Positions 44,868 to 56,238 of a stretch of 64,000 bases of DNA are shown here, one piece after another. The stretch's first letter is position 1, and each line of letters opens with the position of its first letter. Source of the DNA: Jacaranda mimosifolia (Eukaryota > Streptophyta > Magnoliopsida > Lamiales > Bignoniaceae); NCBI GenBank assembly GCA_018894105.1, contig CM032125.1:27513032-27577031 (forward strand). Direction: 5' to 3'. The position numbers and the translations under genes were made by a program. The notes below the pieces were generated by a model, which saw only the letters and a list, made by a program, of their open reading frames with translations, had not been told where the DNA came from and ran no database searches.

Positions 44868-46520
44868 GCAAATGGAACCAATATCTCACTGGAAATCAAT
44901 TTATTATAAGAACTGACCATGCGAGTTTGAAATACTTGAAGGCGCAGAAGCTAATGAATAGGTTACAACATAAATGACTGGTGAAACTAATGGGGTACAA
45001 CTTTACCATCGAATATTGAAAAGGCAAGGAAAGTAAGCCTGTTGATGCCTTATCTAGGAGAATGGAGGAAGTTGGTCAAGAAGCCCAAGGTGAGAGTTCT
45101 ACCGTGACTACAATAGTACTAAAATAGATGGAAAAGATAAGGGCCAGCTATTCTGAAGATGAACTTCTTATTTCCATATTTCAGAAAATTAAGGGATGAG
45201 ATTCTATAGTGTTGCAGTACAACTATATAGATAGGATCTCGAGGTATTGAAACCGAATCTATGTAGGGGCTCAAAATGGAATAAGAAATTGGATAGTGGA
45301 AATACAACACTCTCTGAGTCTAGGAGGACATTCTAGTATAACTAGTTATCAACAAGCAAAGAAACTATTTTTCTGGCCGGGCATGAAAAGATATTTGAGG
45401 AAGCAATTTCCTTGTGTGATGCGTGCGAATAGTGCGAAGATGACCAGGTTCCTCACTTGGGACTGTTGCAGCCTCTACCCATTCCAAAAAGACCGTAAAG
45501 TCAAATTCCATGAATTTTATAAAAGTGCTACCAAATTCGAATGGAAAAACAGTGATTTGGGTGATTGTGGATAGGCTTACGACATTGTGTTGCCTTGAAG
45601 CATCCATACACAGCTCAAGAGTTAGCTACTATATTCGTAGATGATATATACCACTTGCGTGGTTTGCCAGACACCATAAAAAGTGATAGAGATTCCTTAT
45701 TTTGCAGCGATTCTGGAAGGAACTCCTCAAACTAAAGGGAACCAACCTCCACATGAGCACCACATACCACCCACAAACCAACTGGAAAATTGAGAGATTG
45801 AATAGGTGCTTTAAAACTTATCTACACTGCATGGTGCACTTAAAGTCGAAGATGTGGTCTCATTGGGTTCCGTTGGCAGAATGGTGGTATAATACATCTT
45901 ACCACTCTTCACTGGAAATGACTTCTTTTATGACATTGTATGAATATGAACCAAATCACCTATCATTAGGACCATATTTGCAACACTCACGGGCGGGGAT
46001 CCATGATTTTATGCAATCAAAGAAGCAAATGGTGCAAGTGATGAAGAGGAAATTGCAAAGAGTCTAGAACCAAATGAAACAGTATACAGATAAATGGAGG
46101 AGTGAAAGAGAGTATTAGGTTGGAGACTGGGTATTTTTGAAGATAAAACCATTCAGGATGGAAGCTACTCACTTGAAGCGTGGGACTAAATGAAGCATCA
46201 AGTATTTTGAGCTGTATGAAATTGTGGAAAGGATTAGACCGATTGCATATAAACCTAATCTACCACAAAATTCCAACATTCACCTAGTGTTTCATGTGCC
46301 ACTGTTAAAAAAGAAATTATCCGAAGGAACCAACAATAGCCACAAATTGCCTAAAGATGGGGGAAATGGCCAAATTCAAGCACAACCAATTACTATACTA
46401 ACAAGGAGAACTATCAAAAAGAACAACTCTCTGGTGGCGCAACTGTTGGTCTAATGGAGCAATGACTTGCTAGAGAATGCAACATAGGAGTTTTGGGAGT
46501 CGTTGGTGAAGGATTTTCCA
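44868..46520 (+). pseudogene. Reina-like RNase H end, integrase and chromodomain
   Basis: RNase H C-terminal part at 44870-45060: FIIRTDHASLKYLKAQKLMN, MGYNFTIEY and SKPVDALSRR. Integrase zinc region at 45296-45430: LGGHSSITSYQQAKKLFFWP and MKRYLRKQFPCVMRA. The core is partly lost at 45480-45700, where the first catalytic D should lie. The second is seen as KSDRDSLF near 45680. The third appears in the context YHPQTNWKIERLNRCFKTYL, with its E retained, then SHWVPLAEWWYNTSYHSSLE. The C-terminal region has the FHVPLLKKKLSE segment and a chromodomain-like tail ILTRRTIKKNNSLVAQLLV, then WSNDLLENAT and FWESLVKDFPS, each split by a stop. Chromodomains direct chromovirus integration toward heterochromatin. 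It is inactive. Confidence 0.85.
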
Positions 46521-46564
46521 TCGGTGGAGACCCTAGGGATAAGTTTGAACTAAGGGATAGGTGC

Positions 46565-46937
46565 TATAACACCTTGGAGCTAGGAATGATGGCGGGCACT
46601 TTTGTTCGATAATTATACTAAGGGTAGAATAGACCTTGCTTATAATAAATTCACTAAGGGACCACACAACAGATATAACTAAAAAAGGCACATATCTATA
46701 TTCGGTAGCAACAAATTGAGTGCTGCGGGAAAGAGGAAGGCCTCAGTCCTATATGAACTCTCAGTAGCAAGGTGTAGTATGCGTTATTTTGCGCAAAGTA
46801 GCTGTTCTTTTTGTCTGCATCCTTTTTTCATTTTAGAAGGTTGCTATTTTTCTGCTTTCATGGAGAGAACTCTTCTATAGCTTTAATATTTGTTTCTCAG
46901 TTTGGATATATAAATTGATACTCATTTCATTAAACTA
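46565..46937 (+). repeat. Reina-like 3' LTR, 3'-truncated
   Basis: It begins TATAACACCTTGGAGCTAGG (TG mutated to TA) and parallels the 5' LTR at 35126-35529 up to TTAAACTAC. The end is missing. Confidence 0.8.
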
Positions 46938-47223
46938 CCAGTACGTCAATCCTGGGCAGGGGGTAGGGGTTTTTTGGACAAGCCTTGTTCAGGTCTGAAT
47001 AGTCTATGCACATCTCCATCTTTCTTCCATTTCTGATACCACCACCACATCCGATAGCCATTTTGTGAACTGGATCTTGTTGACTTTCTCTTCTATGATT
47101 CGATTTTTCATTGCCCCATGATTCTTTTTCTTCTGTTGGATGGGTCTTATCTGGGGGGTCTACATTTAGCCTATGCACAATCACCTCGAGTTCTATCCCT
47201 TCAAAATTCGAAGACATCAGCAT
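46934..47223 (-). pseudogene. Tat2 reverse transcriptase, first third only
   Basis: It reads IELEVIVHRLNVDPP, the start of Tat RT, then a decayed KxRxF region, IGCGGGIRNGRKMEMCIDYS, DLNKACPKNPYPLPRIDVLV. The palm with YxDD is absent because the element stops at the junction with the Reina-like LTR. Confidence 0.85.
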
Positions 47224-47510
47224 TCTTTCTCAAGAACTCAATGGTTAAGAGTTCCAACTCAGGAGTCATCTGGGTTCCAATCTATGTGACCTTACTCGAG
47301 TCCCTCGGTATTAACTTGATCTCCTTGAACTCTCCTGCCGATTCTATCATGTATTCTTCTACTCACCCCTTTTTATTATCCTCATAAGGGTTCAAGATTG
47401 GAATGTCTTCAGTTGAAGAAACAATTACTTTCTTTCACTCGGACCTTGAGCCCTCTGTCTTAAACCTCTTTTTTCGAGACACGTGATAACATTCTCTCAC
47501 TTCCTTCTGA

Positions 47511-47972
47511 TCATAGCATACCTTTCCTACTCCCCTTTTTGTTGGGAACTTTATTTTCAGATAGAAAGTTAATACTGCAGCTTGGAATCGGTTCAGCCCA
47601 AGTCTCCCTAGGACACATTACAAATGGTGCCTCTATTACTAGAAATTTTAGCATGAGCGTCCTTCGATGGGGTTTCGTTCCCATAGAGACCGAGAGGTCG
47701 ATAGTCCCTACCAGTGCAACCTTGGCCCCTCCAAATCCTGTCAGAGGGATGTAAACTAGCGCGACCCTTGTGAGAATAAGCTCCATCTTTTTCAAGACCT
47801 CCAAAAATATTATTCCTACAGAGCTCCTATTGTCCACCAAGACCTTGTGCTCTAAAAAATTGGTTGTCCATTGTGATACCATGGGATCATTTTGTGGTCT
47901 AACAACCCCTTGAGAGTTTCTTCCATCAAAAGTGATAGTATGTTGATCAACAATATTCAGTACTAGACTCAT
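47511..47972 (-). pseudogene. Tat2 aspartic protease
   Basis: An open 153-residue frame: ITFDGRNSQGVVRPQNDPMV, then the active site KVLVDNRSSVGIIFLEVLKK, where D-N-G-S-S is expected, so the glycine of the triad is arginine. It continues with LVYIPLTGFGGAKVALVGTI, LMLKFLVIEAPF and a shortened C-terminus. The domain order matches Tat proteases. The frame survives but the catalytic motif does not. Confidence 0.85.
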
Positions 47973-48369
47973 TTTCTTCTGACTTACCTGGTACCTTATG
48001 GACCTGACATGCCTCTTTCTTGAACTATGGGAATCTACCTGAGGTCAGACCCCTTTCTATCATGTATATGACCCCTCTCCGTGGCAAGTTATTCCCTATG
48101 GAGTCATTTGCAATTTTCTTGGCCTTTTTCTCTATTTTGTAGGATCTACTTCAAGTTTGGTTCCTCTTCTTCTCATGCTCCCCTTGGGCTCTTGTGCCTT
48201 AGACCTGCCTTCCTTAGTAATAAATTCCTTCTAGTACCCCTGCCTGATGAGCTTTTCAACTTCATCTTTCAACTAAATACAATCCTCCATGTCATGTCCA
48301 CGGTCTTTATGAAAGCAGCAATATTTGTTTGAGTCACCTCGCTAGTATATCTCGCATCTTTCTTGGCCA

Positions 48370-49396
48370 CTATAATATCTTAGACCCCTCAATGGCCATG
48401 AGCACATGGGACCTCGTAGTATTAAGTGGTGCATAATGGTTATACTTTTGGGGTAGAGAATGATGGCAATCTTTTTTAGATCTAAACTTTTGAGGTCCTT
48501 GATCTTTTTCAGATCTGTAGAGGGAGTTTTTGGTCCACTCGTGATCCTTCATGGCATTGACCTCTTCCTTATGGATGTAATGTTGGGTCATTTCCATCAA
48601 TTATTCCATATGTTTAGGGGGCTCCCTACCAAGAGCCGAAGCCAAGGGTCATTTTCTAAGCCCATGGACAAGGATGCTTATGATCATATCAATATATAGG
48701 TCCTGAACCTCAAGCATTTCGTTATGCACCTCATGCATCTCATTATTGAACCTATTCATAAACCCCGTCAAGGTCTCATCTTTCATTTACCATATGGTGA
48801 ACATGTAAGTAGTAGACCTTTTAGACTTCTTCTTACTGGCAAATTGATACAAGAATTTCCTTATGAGTTGGTCATATGATAGAATTGTTCTAGGCACCTG
48901 CCCCATAAACCATTCCTAAGCTCTTCCACTTAGTGTCGTCATAAAGATCTTAGCTTTCATAGAATCAGACTGCCCATATAGGTTCATGATATTCTCAAAC
49001 ACGATCATATGTTCATGTGGGTCCTTACTTCCATCATAGTTTACCAAATTAGGGAGCTTAAAATGTAAGGCCATATATTTAGCCAATAATTCAGCAAAAA
49101 ATGGCGAGTTCTTTTTTTGCAGTGCTGAGGTCCTTTTCTTCTTGAGCTCAACTTTCAACCTCGTCACTAATCTCATTAACTTCTTCTCTTGAAAGTGAAA
49201 GCTAGGGTCGCTTATGAGTGAGATCACTCCGATTTAGTGTCATCGGTTCCAACCTCGATGCTTCTTCATTTCTATAAATGTTAAGCAAATAACTTAGCCA
49301 TCGTGCAACCTTGCTCCCCACTTCATTTGAATCCATCATTTCCTCTCCCCTCGAAATCCTTAACCCTTGCATGCATTTTCCCAACGAGGGACCCAA
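48370..49396 (-). pseudogene. Tat2 gag
   Basis: The core at 49227-48916 reads FAELLAKYMALHFKLPNLVN, YDGSKDPHEHMIVFENIMNL and MKAKIFMTTLSGRA, the plant gag YDG-x-x-DP-x-x-H motif. After that the W-F block appears in another frame, and 48600-48370 has MMEMTQHYIHKEEVNAMKDH and KYNHYAPLNTTRSHVLMAIE, the C-terminal gag motif preceding protease in Tat elements. Upstream, a poorly conserved N-terminal half extends toward the primer-binding site with several stops. Confidence 0.8.
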
Positions 49397-49770
49397 TCTT
49401 CTATCCTATAATATAGGTCTATACACAAGCAATGGAGCCACCTGAACTAGAGCTACTGCTGCAACTCGAGCTTTATGTTCATGCTCCTTCCAAAACCTTT
49501 GGCTCATCCCAAAGACTAACCATTCCAAATGCCCTCTACTCAGTTGCATAAATTGAGCTCCGCTAGGGTCTTATGCCTGTGCCCTATATCCCATTTCTGC
49601 TTGGGTGTTTTGTGGTATAATAATGGCATGTGGCATATGGCATGGGGGATGTGGGTGAGATAGGTGGTGATGGGGATATTGGCGATATGGGGATGCGATT
49701 GTCCATTGTTCATCGCAAACATCTATCCATAACTAATTATTCGCTCTCACTGCGGGTGAATCAAATCAAT

Positions 49771-49791
49771 GTTCCCACAGATGGCGCCCAC
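49771..49791 (-). other. Tat2 primer-binding site
   Basis: Minus strand reads GTGGGCGCCATCTGTGGGAA, nearly the same as Tat1's site, directly after the LTR. Confidence 0.75.
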
Positions 49792-50264
49792 TGATGCAAC
49801 TTGAGATCTTAGGTCGAGATCAAGAGCAGGGTCAATTTCCAAAATTGACCCTGCTCTTGATCTCGACAAAGACCCGAATCGCGCCCCGCACTAGTAATTT
49901 AGATCTCCAACCTGACTACAAGAACGCACGTTAGGCTAGCTAAGATCACCATCAGCTAAGGCCCTCCGATGCCTAAGTTGGTGTGTTGCTAAAGTGATCA
50001 ATGAGAGCTCAAATGTAAGCCAAAAACTCAAGATGGGTAAAGATCACCTGACCTGATACTATGAGATTTCCTCATTTTATAGGTGTTGAGTTGTCTTTAT
50101 CTATATGGATCGAGGTAGCAAGGAGTTGTACATCAGATCCATAATGGATCAATGGCCTACAATCTGGGTCATAGCCCATATCGGGTTGGGTTCAATCCAG
50201 TCCTAGCCCGACCCAAATAAAAAGACACAGATCCTATCCTGTATTGGTATTTTAGCTAAAATCC
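49792..50264 (-). repeat. Tat2 5' LTR
   Basis: The plus strand begins TGATGCAACTTGAGATC next to the primer-binding site. The outer end near ATCCTATCCTGTATTG corresponds to ACTATCCCGTATCA of Tat1. The outer CA is mutated, and no partner LTR exists, so that border is approximate. Confidence 0.65.
49813..49867. repeat. Perfect 26-bp inverted repeat in the Tat2 LTR
   Basis: The arms 49813-49838 (GTCGAGATCAAGAGCAGGGT...) and 49842-49867 are exact reverse complements separated by CCA. In RNA this makes a 26-bp stem with a 3-nt loop in the U5 end of the LTR, about 20 bp from the primer-binding site. Tat1's LTR has nothing similar at that place. Confidence 0.95.
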
Positions 50265-52555
50265 AAAGGCAAAGTAGTCTTTTTATGTGTCTTCATTAAT
50301 TATCATTATCAGTGTGATTTATGTTAATATCATAAGAATAAAATAAAATAATTGTCATACTTATAACTCAATATAACTATAAGTTAGAAGTAATAAATCA
50401 AATCACAAAAAAGAATGAAGAAAATAAAGATAGATCAACGAAGAGTCATGACACTTGTCATTGTCCTAAAGCCATGATTGTCTCCCTTTATGCAGGTACT
50501 GGTTGCTGATCATGACTGCAAGATAAAACACCATTATCTCTCTACATGTCTCTTCACATGTGTATGACCACGAAGAGACTAGGAACTAGTCCATAGTCAT
50601 GCTGCCTAAACACAAAAATTCTTAAGGGACAATAATAAGAAAGGCTCTAAAACTCATCAACTTTATACGTCCGAAGTAGATTATCACCCCTTTATATAAT
50701 GGTCAAATGTTTGACCATTAGAAAGAATTAATGGGCCAATAAAACCATTACAAAAATCATGTTATTATGTGCTTTAATTGTTAAATCATGTGATCGGTAT
50801 GTTTTAATTCATTTTCTCTAATGTTAAATTTTGATTTTCCATTGCTGGGTGTTATATGTTGATATTGCATGTTGTGAATGGTCCTAAGTTGTTTTGGTTA
50901 TTTTTGAATCCAATATGATTGAATATTCTGGAGATTTTTGAAGAATATGATTCTTGCTTTAACTTAATTTTTGAAGCATATTTGAGTACTTGAAATTTCG
51001 ATTTTAAAAGTTGTTTTAGATCTAGAATTTCATCTATAATGTGTGTCTTAATGTTTAGCAGGTGCTCTAAATTTTTTAGTGCACAAAAGTTGAACCAAAA
51101 ATGAGTTGACTTAGGTCCAAACCCAAAAATAGGGCAAGTTGCCACACCCGGCTGGGCAGTGTGCACACTTGCTGCCAAGCCGTGCGGCTAAGCTAGGGCA
51201 GTAGCATCCAATTTCGAGTTGGATGTGTTTTGACCAATTTTTTATGTTCCTTTAGTGACCAATATTGTTTTATTTCACACATAATAGATGCTTAAGTGTT
51301 GTGCAAGTTCTCAAAACTATGTTTGACATTTTTGATTGCTTTTAGAATCTTGTTAAAGTTGATCTCCAATTATTGCATAAATGTTATGCTTGGCCAATTA
51401 TTTGTTTATGAGATAATTTGATTGCTGGAATTGATTGTTAGTTCTTGATTTATTTATTGTTCATTTAAGTGTTGAATGGATGATGAATGAATGGGGATGA
51501 TTATGAGCCTTTAATATTGATTTTATTTGTTTCAAGTTGTTGAAAAGCGTTATACTAAATTGGGGCTTGCATGCCTCTTTTAGTTCTATCTTGTAAATGT
51601 TATGAGAATAGAATCACTAGGAATGAGAATTTCTTTCTTGTGTAAATGTTACAAAGAGTAAAGAAGAACATTGGAGGCATGAAGACCCATGAATGTATAG
51701 GATACACTCATGTAATAGCTAAATTTAATCAACTCACTTAAAATCAACTAAGTGGTGCACCTATGGCTCTAAGTGCACCACTTGGTTAGGCTCATGGTCA
51801 TCACACCCTGGGAGCATGCTAGGCACATTTACTTATTTATGCTTTCCATATCCTATTGATGTATGAGATGCATGATTAGGATATAGAGAACCAAAATAAG
51901 AAGATAAAATGATGAGATTTTTGCAAGCTAAAATCCTCCACTTAGATTGTCTAAGTGCTTTCAAATATTAAGTCAAAGTAGATACAAATTAAAAGCATTT
52001 TAATTATTTCATGCCTTCAACTAATAGTATGTGGCATGATGACGCTACCATTATTTGTGTGATGTCTCACAAATCATGGGTCACACTTATAGTGGAAAGC
52101 TGTGACCATATACTTAGCATGAGATACACTTTTGACTTAAGAAGGCCCATGCATTGGCACATGAGTCGTGGGATGTTGTGGGCCCGTCTCGAGAAAAGGA
52201 TTGATTGGTAGGTTCGAGTTAACACTTAATAGTGTGGATGTCTCACGAGTTGTGGGTCTATATGAAAAGTGAGATAGAATATATCAAGAGTTGCATATGA
52301 TACAATTAGAAAAAGTTGCTTACCTTTCGATTGTTTGTGGATGTCTCACAAGTCATAAGTTCACTTGCAAATCCTTAGGATCTTGATTCTCACTAGAAAA
52401 TATGATTTTCTAAATTCTTCTTGGAGGTGAAGGATTTGATAAAATAGTAGGAGAAAAACATGCTTGAAAGACCATAAACATGTTTTTAATATCATATTCA
52501 ATCATAGGTTCATATTCTTTTTTTCGCCTTTGAGGATTTGTGAAATCTCACAAAA
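50265..52555. other. Unclassified noncoding stretch, 2.3 kb
   Basis: No coding region. The base composition is milder than in other spacers. The phrase ATGTCTCACRAGTYRTGGGT recurs around 52060, 52230 and 52330, suggesting a decayed long LTR or untranslated region, possibly of the copia element downstream. It does not resemble that element's 3' LTR. A GC-richer patch lies at 51140-51200. Confidence 0.4.
51750..51783. repeat. 11-bp perfect inverted repeat
   Basis: AAGTGGTGCAC and GTGCACCACTT flank 12 bp. This is a small hairpin of unknown significance. Confidence 0.85.
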
Positions 52556-53320
52556 AAAATAATGGCTAATATACCACTCCACATTTTTGGAAACCAAAAA
52601 ACCAACCAGGCCAAACTTCTACAATTGATTTAACCTCAAAAATCATTCTAGATTCCCAAATGTGGATATATGTCCTATATCAAGGTGCTCATAATCTCAA
52701 AGGGATTATAGTAGATCAAGAGACATGTGAAAAGTTCACGAATTGGGTTTAGGATTATCCTATCCATTAGTCTCATGATGGCATCCACAAACTTCAAAGG
52801 TCTCAAGGATACATGAATAGTACCTGGTTAAAGTTTATAAGAGTTGTAAAGCAAACAAGGTATCAAAAGTTCATGGAGAGGAGATTTTTCAAGTTAGGAT
52901 AAATGTGAAGACACTTATCATTGACTACTATCTAAAGATGATTAGGCTTGGAGAAGCTTTTTGAACTTGGACATAGTGATGGACAATGATCTCCATGAGG
53001 ATTTGATCCATACATCCTTGCCGAGTTTCATTGATCAAATAGTTGATCTAGAAAGAGACTATCATGACAAGGGCAAACCTTTGACACTTGTTTTCTTCTC
53101 CAAATCTATGGGCCCTAAAGCTTGTAGAAAGGGAGCTAAAAGGAAGAAAAGTTCTTCCTCCAAAGGAAAACAACCATTAAAGGCATCCGGGGGAGTCAGG
53201 ATTATAGATGAAATAGTTGATATTCTTGTCTCTACTTTGGCGAGATAGGCCATTGGAAGCAGTATTGCAAGGAGTACCTTGCAACCGTTAAGAAGGGTAT
53301 ATACTTTATTGAAGTGCATT
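52556..53320 (+). pseudogene. Copia-2 gag
   Basis: The recognisable part starts near 52940 (LDIVMDNDLHEDLIHTSLPS, the copia LP-x-S-F motif), continues with a lysine/serine-rich basic stretch (CRKGAKRKKSSSSKGKQPLK) and, one frame later at about 53228-53290, a zinc knuckle CLYFGEIGHWKQYCKEYLA, whose second cysteine is F. Upstream to 52556 only short fragments such as KQTRYQKFMERRFF remain. Confidence 0.7.
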
Positions 53321-54610
53321 TAAGGATAAATTCTTACCCATAGATACATAACATCACATGTGGTTCTTCTCTTTGTAAGTTGTTACAAAGAATAGAAAGA
53401 AGAATGAATCTAAGTGATGTGGATATGATCCACCACCTTAGCTAAGAAGTAAAAGTTGTAACCAAAGTCGAAGGTGTATAATAAGTTAGACTTAGGGAAT
53501 TCCACACTTGTATTAGACCTTTGTTATAATGTACCATATATTGTTGAGAACATTATTTCAATCCCCCTTTTTAGATAACGACGGATTTGATCCTTCTATA
53601 TCAAATGGGAGATTGAAAGCATTAAAGAATGGATTCTTTAGTTGCTTATGGTATACTTGACAAAGGATTGTGCTTATTGGATTTCCAACCATCACTAATG
53701 CACTTTCAACAAAGTAAGAAAGATAACCAAGAAGATGAAATTCTTTGGTGTGCAAGACTTTGGCATGTCTTCAAAAAAAAAAAGAAAAAAGAAAAAAAAG
53801 ATGAACAAAATGGCATTGAAGACCTCCCTACTTGTGAATCTTGTTTGAAGGGAAAAATGACCAAGGCTCCTTTTGTAGGATAATCGGAACGCTTCACAAG
53901 TCCTTTGGATTTGATCTATACGGATGTTTGTGACCCACTAAGAATTAGTGCGAGATAAGGCTATTCCTACTTCATCACCTTCACTGATGATTATAATCAG
54001 TTCAGACACATGTATCTTATGAAGAGTAAATCCGAAGCTTTTGAAAAGTTCAAAGTGCATAGGAATGAAGTGAAAAAGCAATTAGCACTTAGTATTAAAA
54101 CTCTTCGATCGGATCAAATGGGAGAATACTTAAGTACCGAATTCTTAGATTATCTAAAAGAGAATGAGATTCTCTTACAATGGACTCCACCCAACACACC
54201 CTAACCCAATGGAGTAGCCGAAAGGAGAAACCGTACCTTGTTAAACATGGTATGCTCCATGATGAGCTTTTTCGATGTTCCAATATCTTTTTGGAATACA
54301 CCTTAGAAATGGCGGAGAAGTTACCAAAAGTAGTACCTTCAAAGTCATTACCAGAAACGCCGCATGAGATGTGGTATGGCAAAGCACCCTCTTACCACAA
54401 CCTTAGGGTTTGGAGGTCTCCTACTTATGTGAGATGGACAGTGGGAGACAAGTTGGATAGTAGATCTAACTTGTGCAAGTTTGTGGGATACCCAAGAGAG
54501 TCTATAGGTTATTACTTTTATGATCCTTCAGAACAAAAAGTATTTGTTTTGAGGAATGCCACCTTTTTAGAAGAGGAATTTCTATTAAATAGAAATGGCA
54601 TTGTTGTTGA
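53320..54610 (+). pseudogene. Copia-2 protease and integrase
   Basis: The protease is reduced to ITCGSSLCKLLQRIERRMNL-like remnants near 53345. The integrase zinc region has DLPTCESCLKGKMTKAPFVG at about 53820-53880. The core follows: SPLDLIYTDVCDP (first D), YFITFTDDYNQFRHMYLMKS, IKTLRSDQMGEYLSTEFLDY (second D), LQWTPPNTP, a stop, then PNGVAERRNRTLLNM (catalytic E). An A-run at 53770-53800 inserts a lysine tract. The C-terminal part at 54340-54600 reads LPETPHEMWYGKAPSYHNLR and VGYPRESIGYYFYDPSEQKV. All three catalytic acids are readable, but two stops and one frameshift separate them. Confidence 0.85.
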
Positions 54611-54719
54611 ACTTAATGAAGTTCAAGATGATCATCAAATCCTACAAGTGATAGAAACAAATAAATATCAAAGAGCCTTAAACACAACCTCTGAAAAGGT
54701 CAGATCGAATCAAGAAACA

Positions 54720-55560
54720 ACCCGAAATGTTCAAATTTCTTCATGAGATGGGCCAATCAGATATTGATCCGAAGACGTATGAGAAAGATATGTTGGACAT
54801 AGACTTGGGACATTGGCTTAATGCCATGAGATCTAAAATGGACTCCATATACTCTAACAAAGTATGGACTTTGGTAGATCCACCGGACGTAAAAGTTCTC
54901 ATTAGTTGCAAGTGGATTCATAAGCGAAAGTTAGGTGTTAATGGATATGTAGTGACCTTTAAGGCGCTACTAGTGGCAAAGGGTTACACTCAAAGACCCA
55001 GTATCGATTTGAGAAAAAAATTTCACCGACTGCTATGCCTAAGATGATTCAATTTTTTCTTGCTATAGTTGCATATTATGACTATGAGATATGGCAAATG
55101 GATGTAAAAACTACTTTCCTCAATGGAGACATTGAAAAAGAAATCTATATGGAGCAACCACAAGGTTTTATATCCAAAGGAAGTGAGCAAAAGGTTTGCA
55201 AACTTAAGATATCTATTTATGGACTCAAACAGGCATCTTGAAGTTGAAACATACGTTTTGACAAGATGGTCAAATCGTTTGGCTTTGTCAAAAATGTGTA
55301 TGAACCATGTGTATATGTAAAGGCTAGTGGGAGTAGTGTACAGTTTATTGTGCCTTACGTCGATGACATCCTTCTCACTGGGAATGAGTAGGAATGTTAG
55401 AGTGTACTAAAGTGTGGCTATCTACACAATTCTATATGAAAGATTTTGGAGAAGCATCCTACGTTTTGGGAATGCATATCTATAATAATAGATCGAAAAA
55501 GATGCTGAGGCTTTCCTAAATCCCGTACATTGACAAAATACTAAAGATATCCCATATACC
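54720..55560 (+). pseudogene. Copia-2 reverse transcriptase
   Basis: LGHWLNAMRSKMDSIYSNKV, WTLVDPPDVKVLISCKWIHK and ALLVAKGYTQRPSIDLRKKF at 54800-55025, then in another frame YDYEIWQMDVKTTFLNGDIE, MEQPQGFISKGSEQKVCKLK and ISIYGLKQAS at 55075-55241. The polymerase box YVDDILLTGNE at about 55357 is intact and followed by a stop. FGEASYVLGMHIYNNRSKKM follows at about 55450. The order is canonical for copia RT, with at least three frame breaks. Confidence 0.85.
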
Positions 55561-56223
55561 TTATGCCTCTATCATAGGGAGCATAATATATACAGTTCAA
55601 TGTACAAGATCGGATGTGGCACACTCGCTAAGTGTTACGAGTAAGTTCCAATACGATCCTAGTCGGAGTCACTGGACTGCCATAAAAATAATCCTTAAGT
55701 ACTTGAGAATGACTAAAGGACATGTTTTTGGTACACAGAAATAGAGAATTGAAACTCAAGGGATTTTCGGATTCTAGTTTCCAATCCAATGTAGATAACT
55801 TGAAATCCACTTCTGGATTTATATTTTACTTTAATTATGGCATGGTGAGTTGGAAGAGTTCCAAACTAGACACCACAGCCAAGATAACCACTAAGGTGAA
55901 ATAATTTATGGTTTTGGAAACCACGAAGGAAAGTGTTCGGATAAAAACTTCATCCAAGAGTTGGATGTAGTGCTTAACGTGCATGAGCTTGTGGTTGTCT
56001 TCAGAAGACAGCTTAGGACTTGAGCCAAAATCTCATCACTAATTTGAACACAATAAATGCGTTATCATTAGATATATGATATCAATTGATAAAGGTGACA
56101 AATGTATAGATAAGGTTGCCTTAAAAGAGAGTGTAACAGAACACTGTTTAAACCCCTATCACATAAGGTCTTTGAAGGACATCTTGAGAAGATGGGTCTC
56201 AAGGCTATGGGGTTTTAGCTTTA
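55561..56223 (+). pseudogene. Copia-2 RNase H
   Basis: ASIIGSIIYTVQCTRSDVAH and SKFQYDPSRSHWTAIKIILK at 55567-55695, then LKGFSDSSFQSNVDNLKSTS (first catalytic D) and FNYGMVSWKSSKLDTTAKIT at about 55755-55885. The glutamate block that should follow is eroded (TTKVKXFMVLETTKES). The C-terminal end PLSHKVFEGHLEKMGLKAMG (56150-56210) matches the usual copia polyprotein tail just before the polypurine tract. Confidence 0.8.
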
Positions 56224-56238
56224 GGGCAAGTGAGAGAT
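56224..56238 (+). other. Copia-2 polypurine tract
   Basis: GGGCAAGTGAGAGAT immediately precedes the LTR start TGTTGAAATAG, the standard position of the plus-strand primer. Confidence 0.75.

Larger units (their letters stand above)
44868..46937 (+). mobile_element. 3' half of a Reina-like chromovirus, plus strand
   Basis: It begins within RNase H (WNQYLTGNQFIIRTDHASLK), then integrase, chromodomain and a 3' LTR (46565-46937). It lacks gag, protease and RT, exactly the parts present at 32420-35529 on the other strand. The LTR is cut short: the last 40-45 bp present in the other LTR are missing, and the second Tat element begins at the junction with a shared CTAC. Confidence 0.8.
46934..50264 (-). 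mobile_element. 5' half of a second Tat-lineage gypsy element (Tat2)
   Basis: From right to left: LTR (49792-50264), primer-binding site, gag, protease and the start of RT, ending abruptly at PLPRIDVLV. The remainder of the element, including its 3' LTR, is not in the window. It resembles Tat1 in organisation but not closely in sequence. Confidence 0.8.

Noticed and set aside
49590..49700. GGGATGTGGG/GGTGATGGGG-type repetition read as a minisatellite
   Set aside because: On the minus strand this is a histidine/proline-rich part of the Tat2 gag leader. There is no constant unit.
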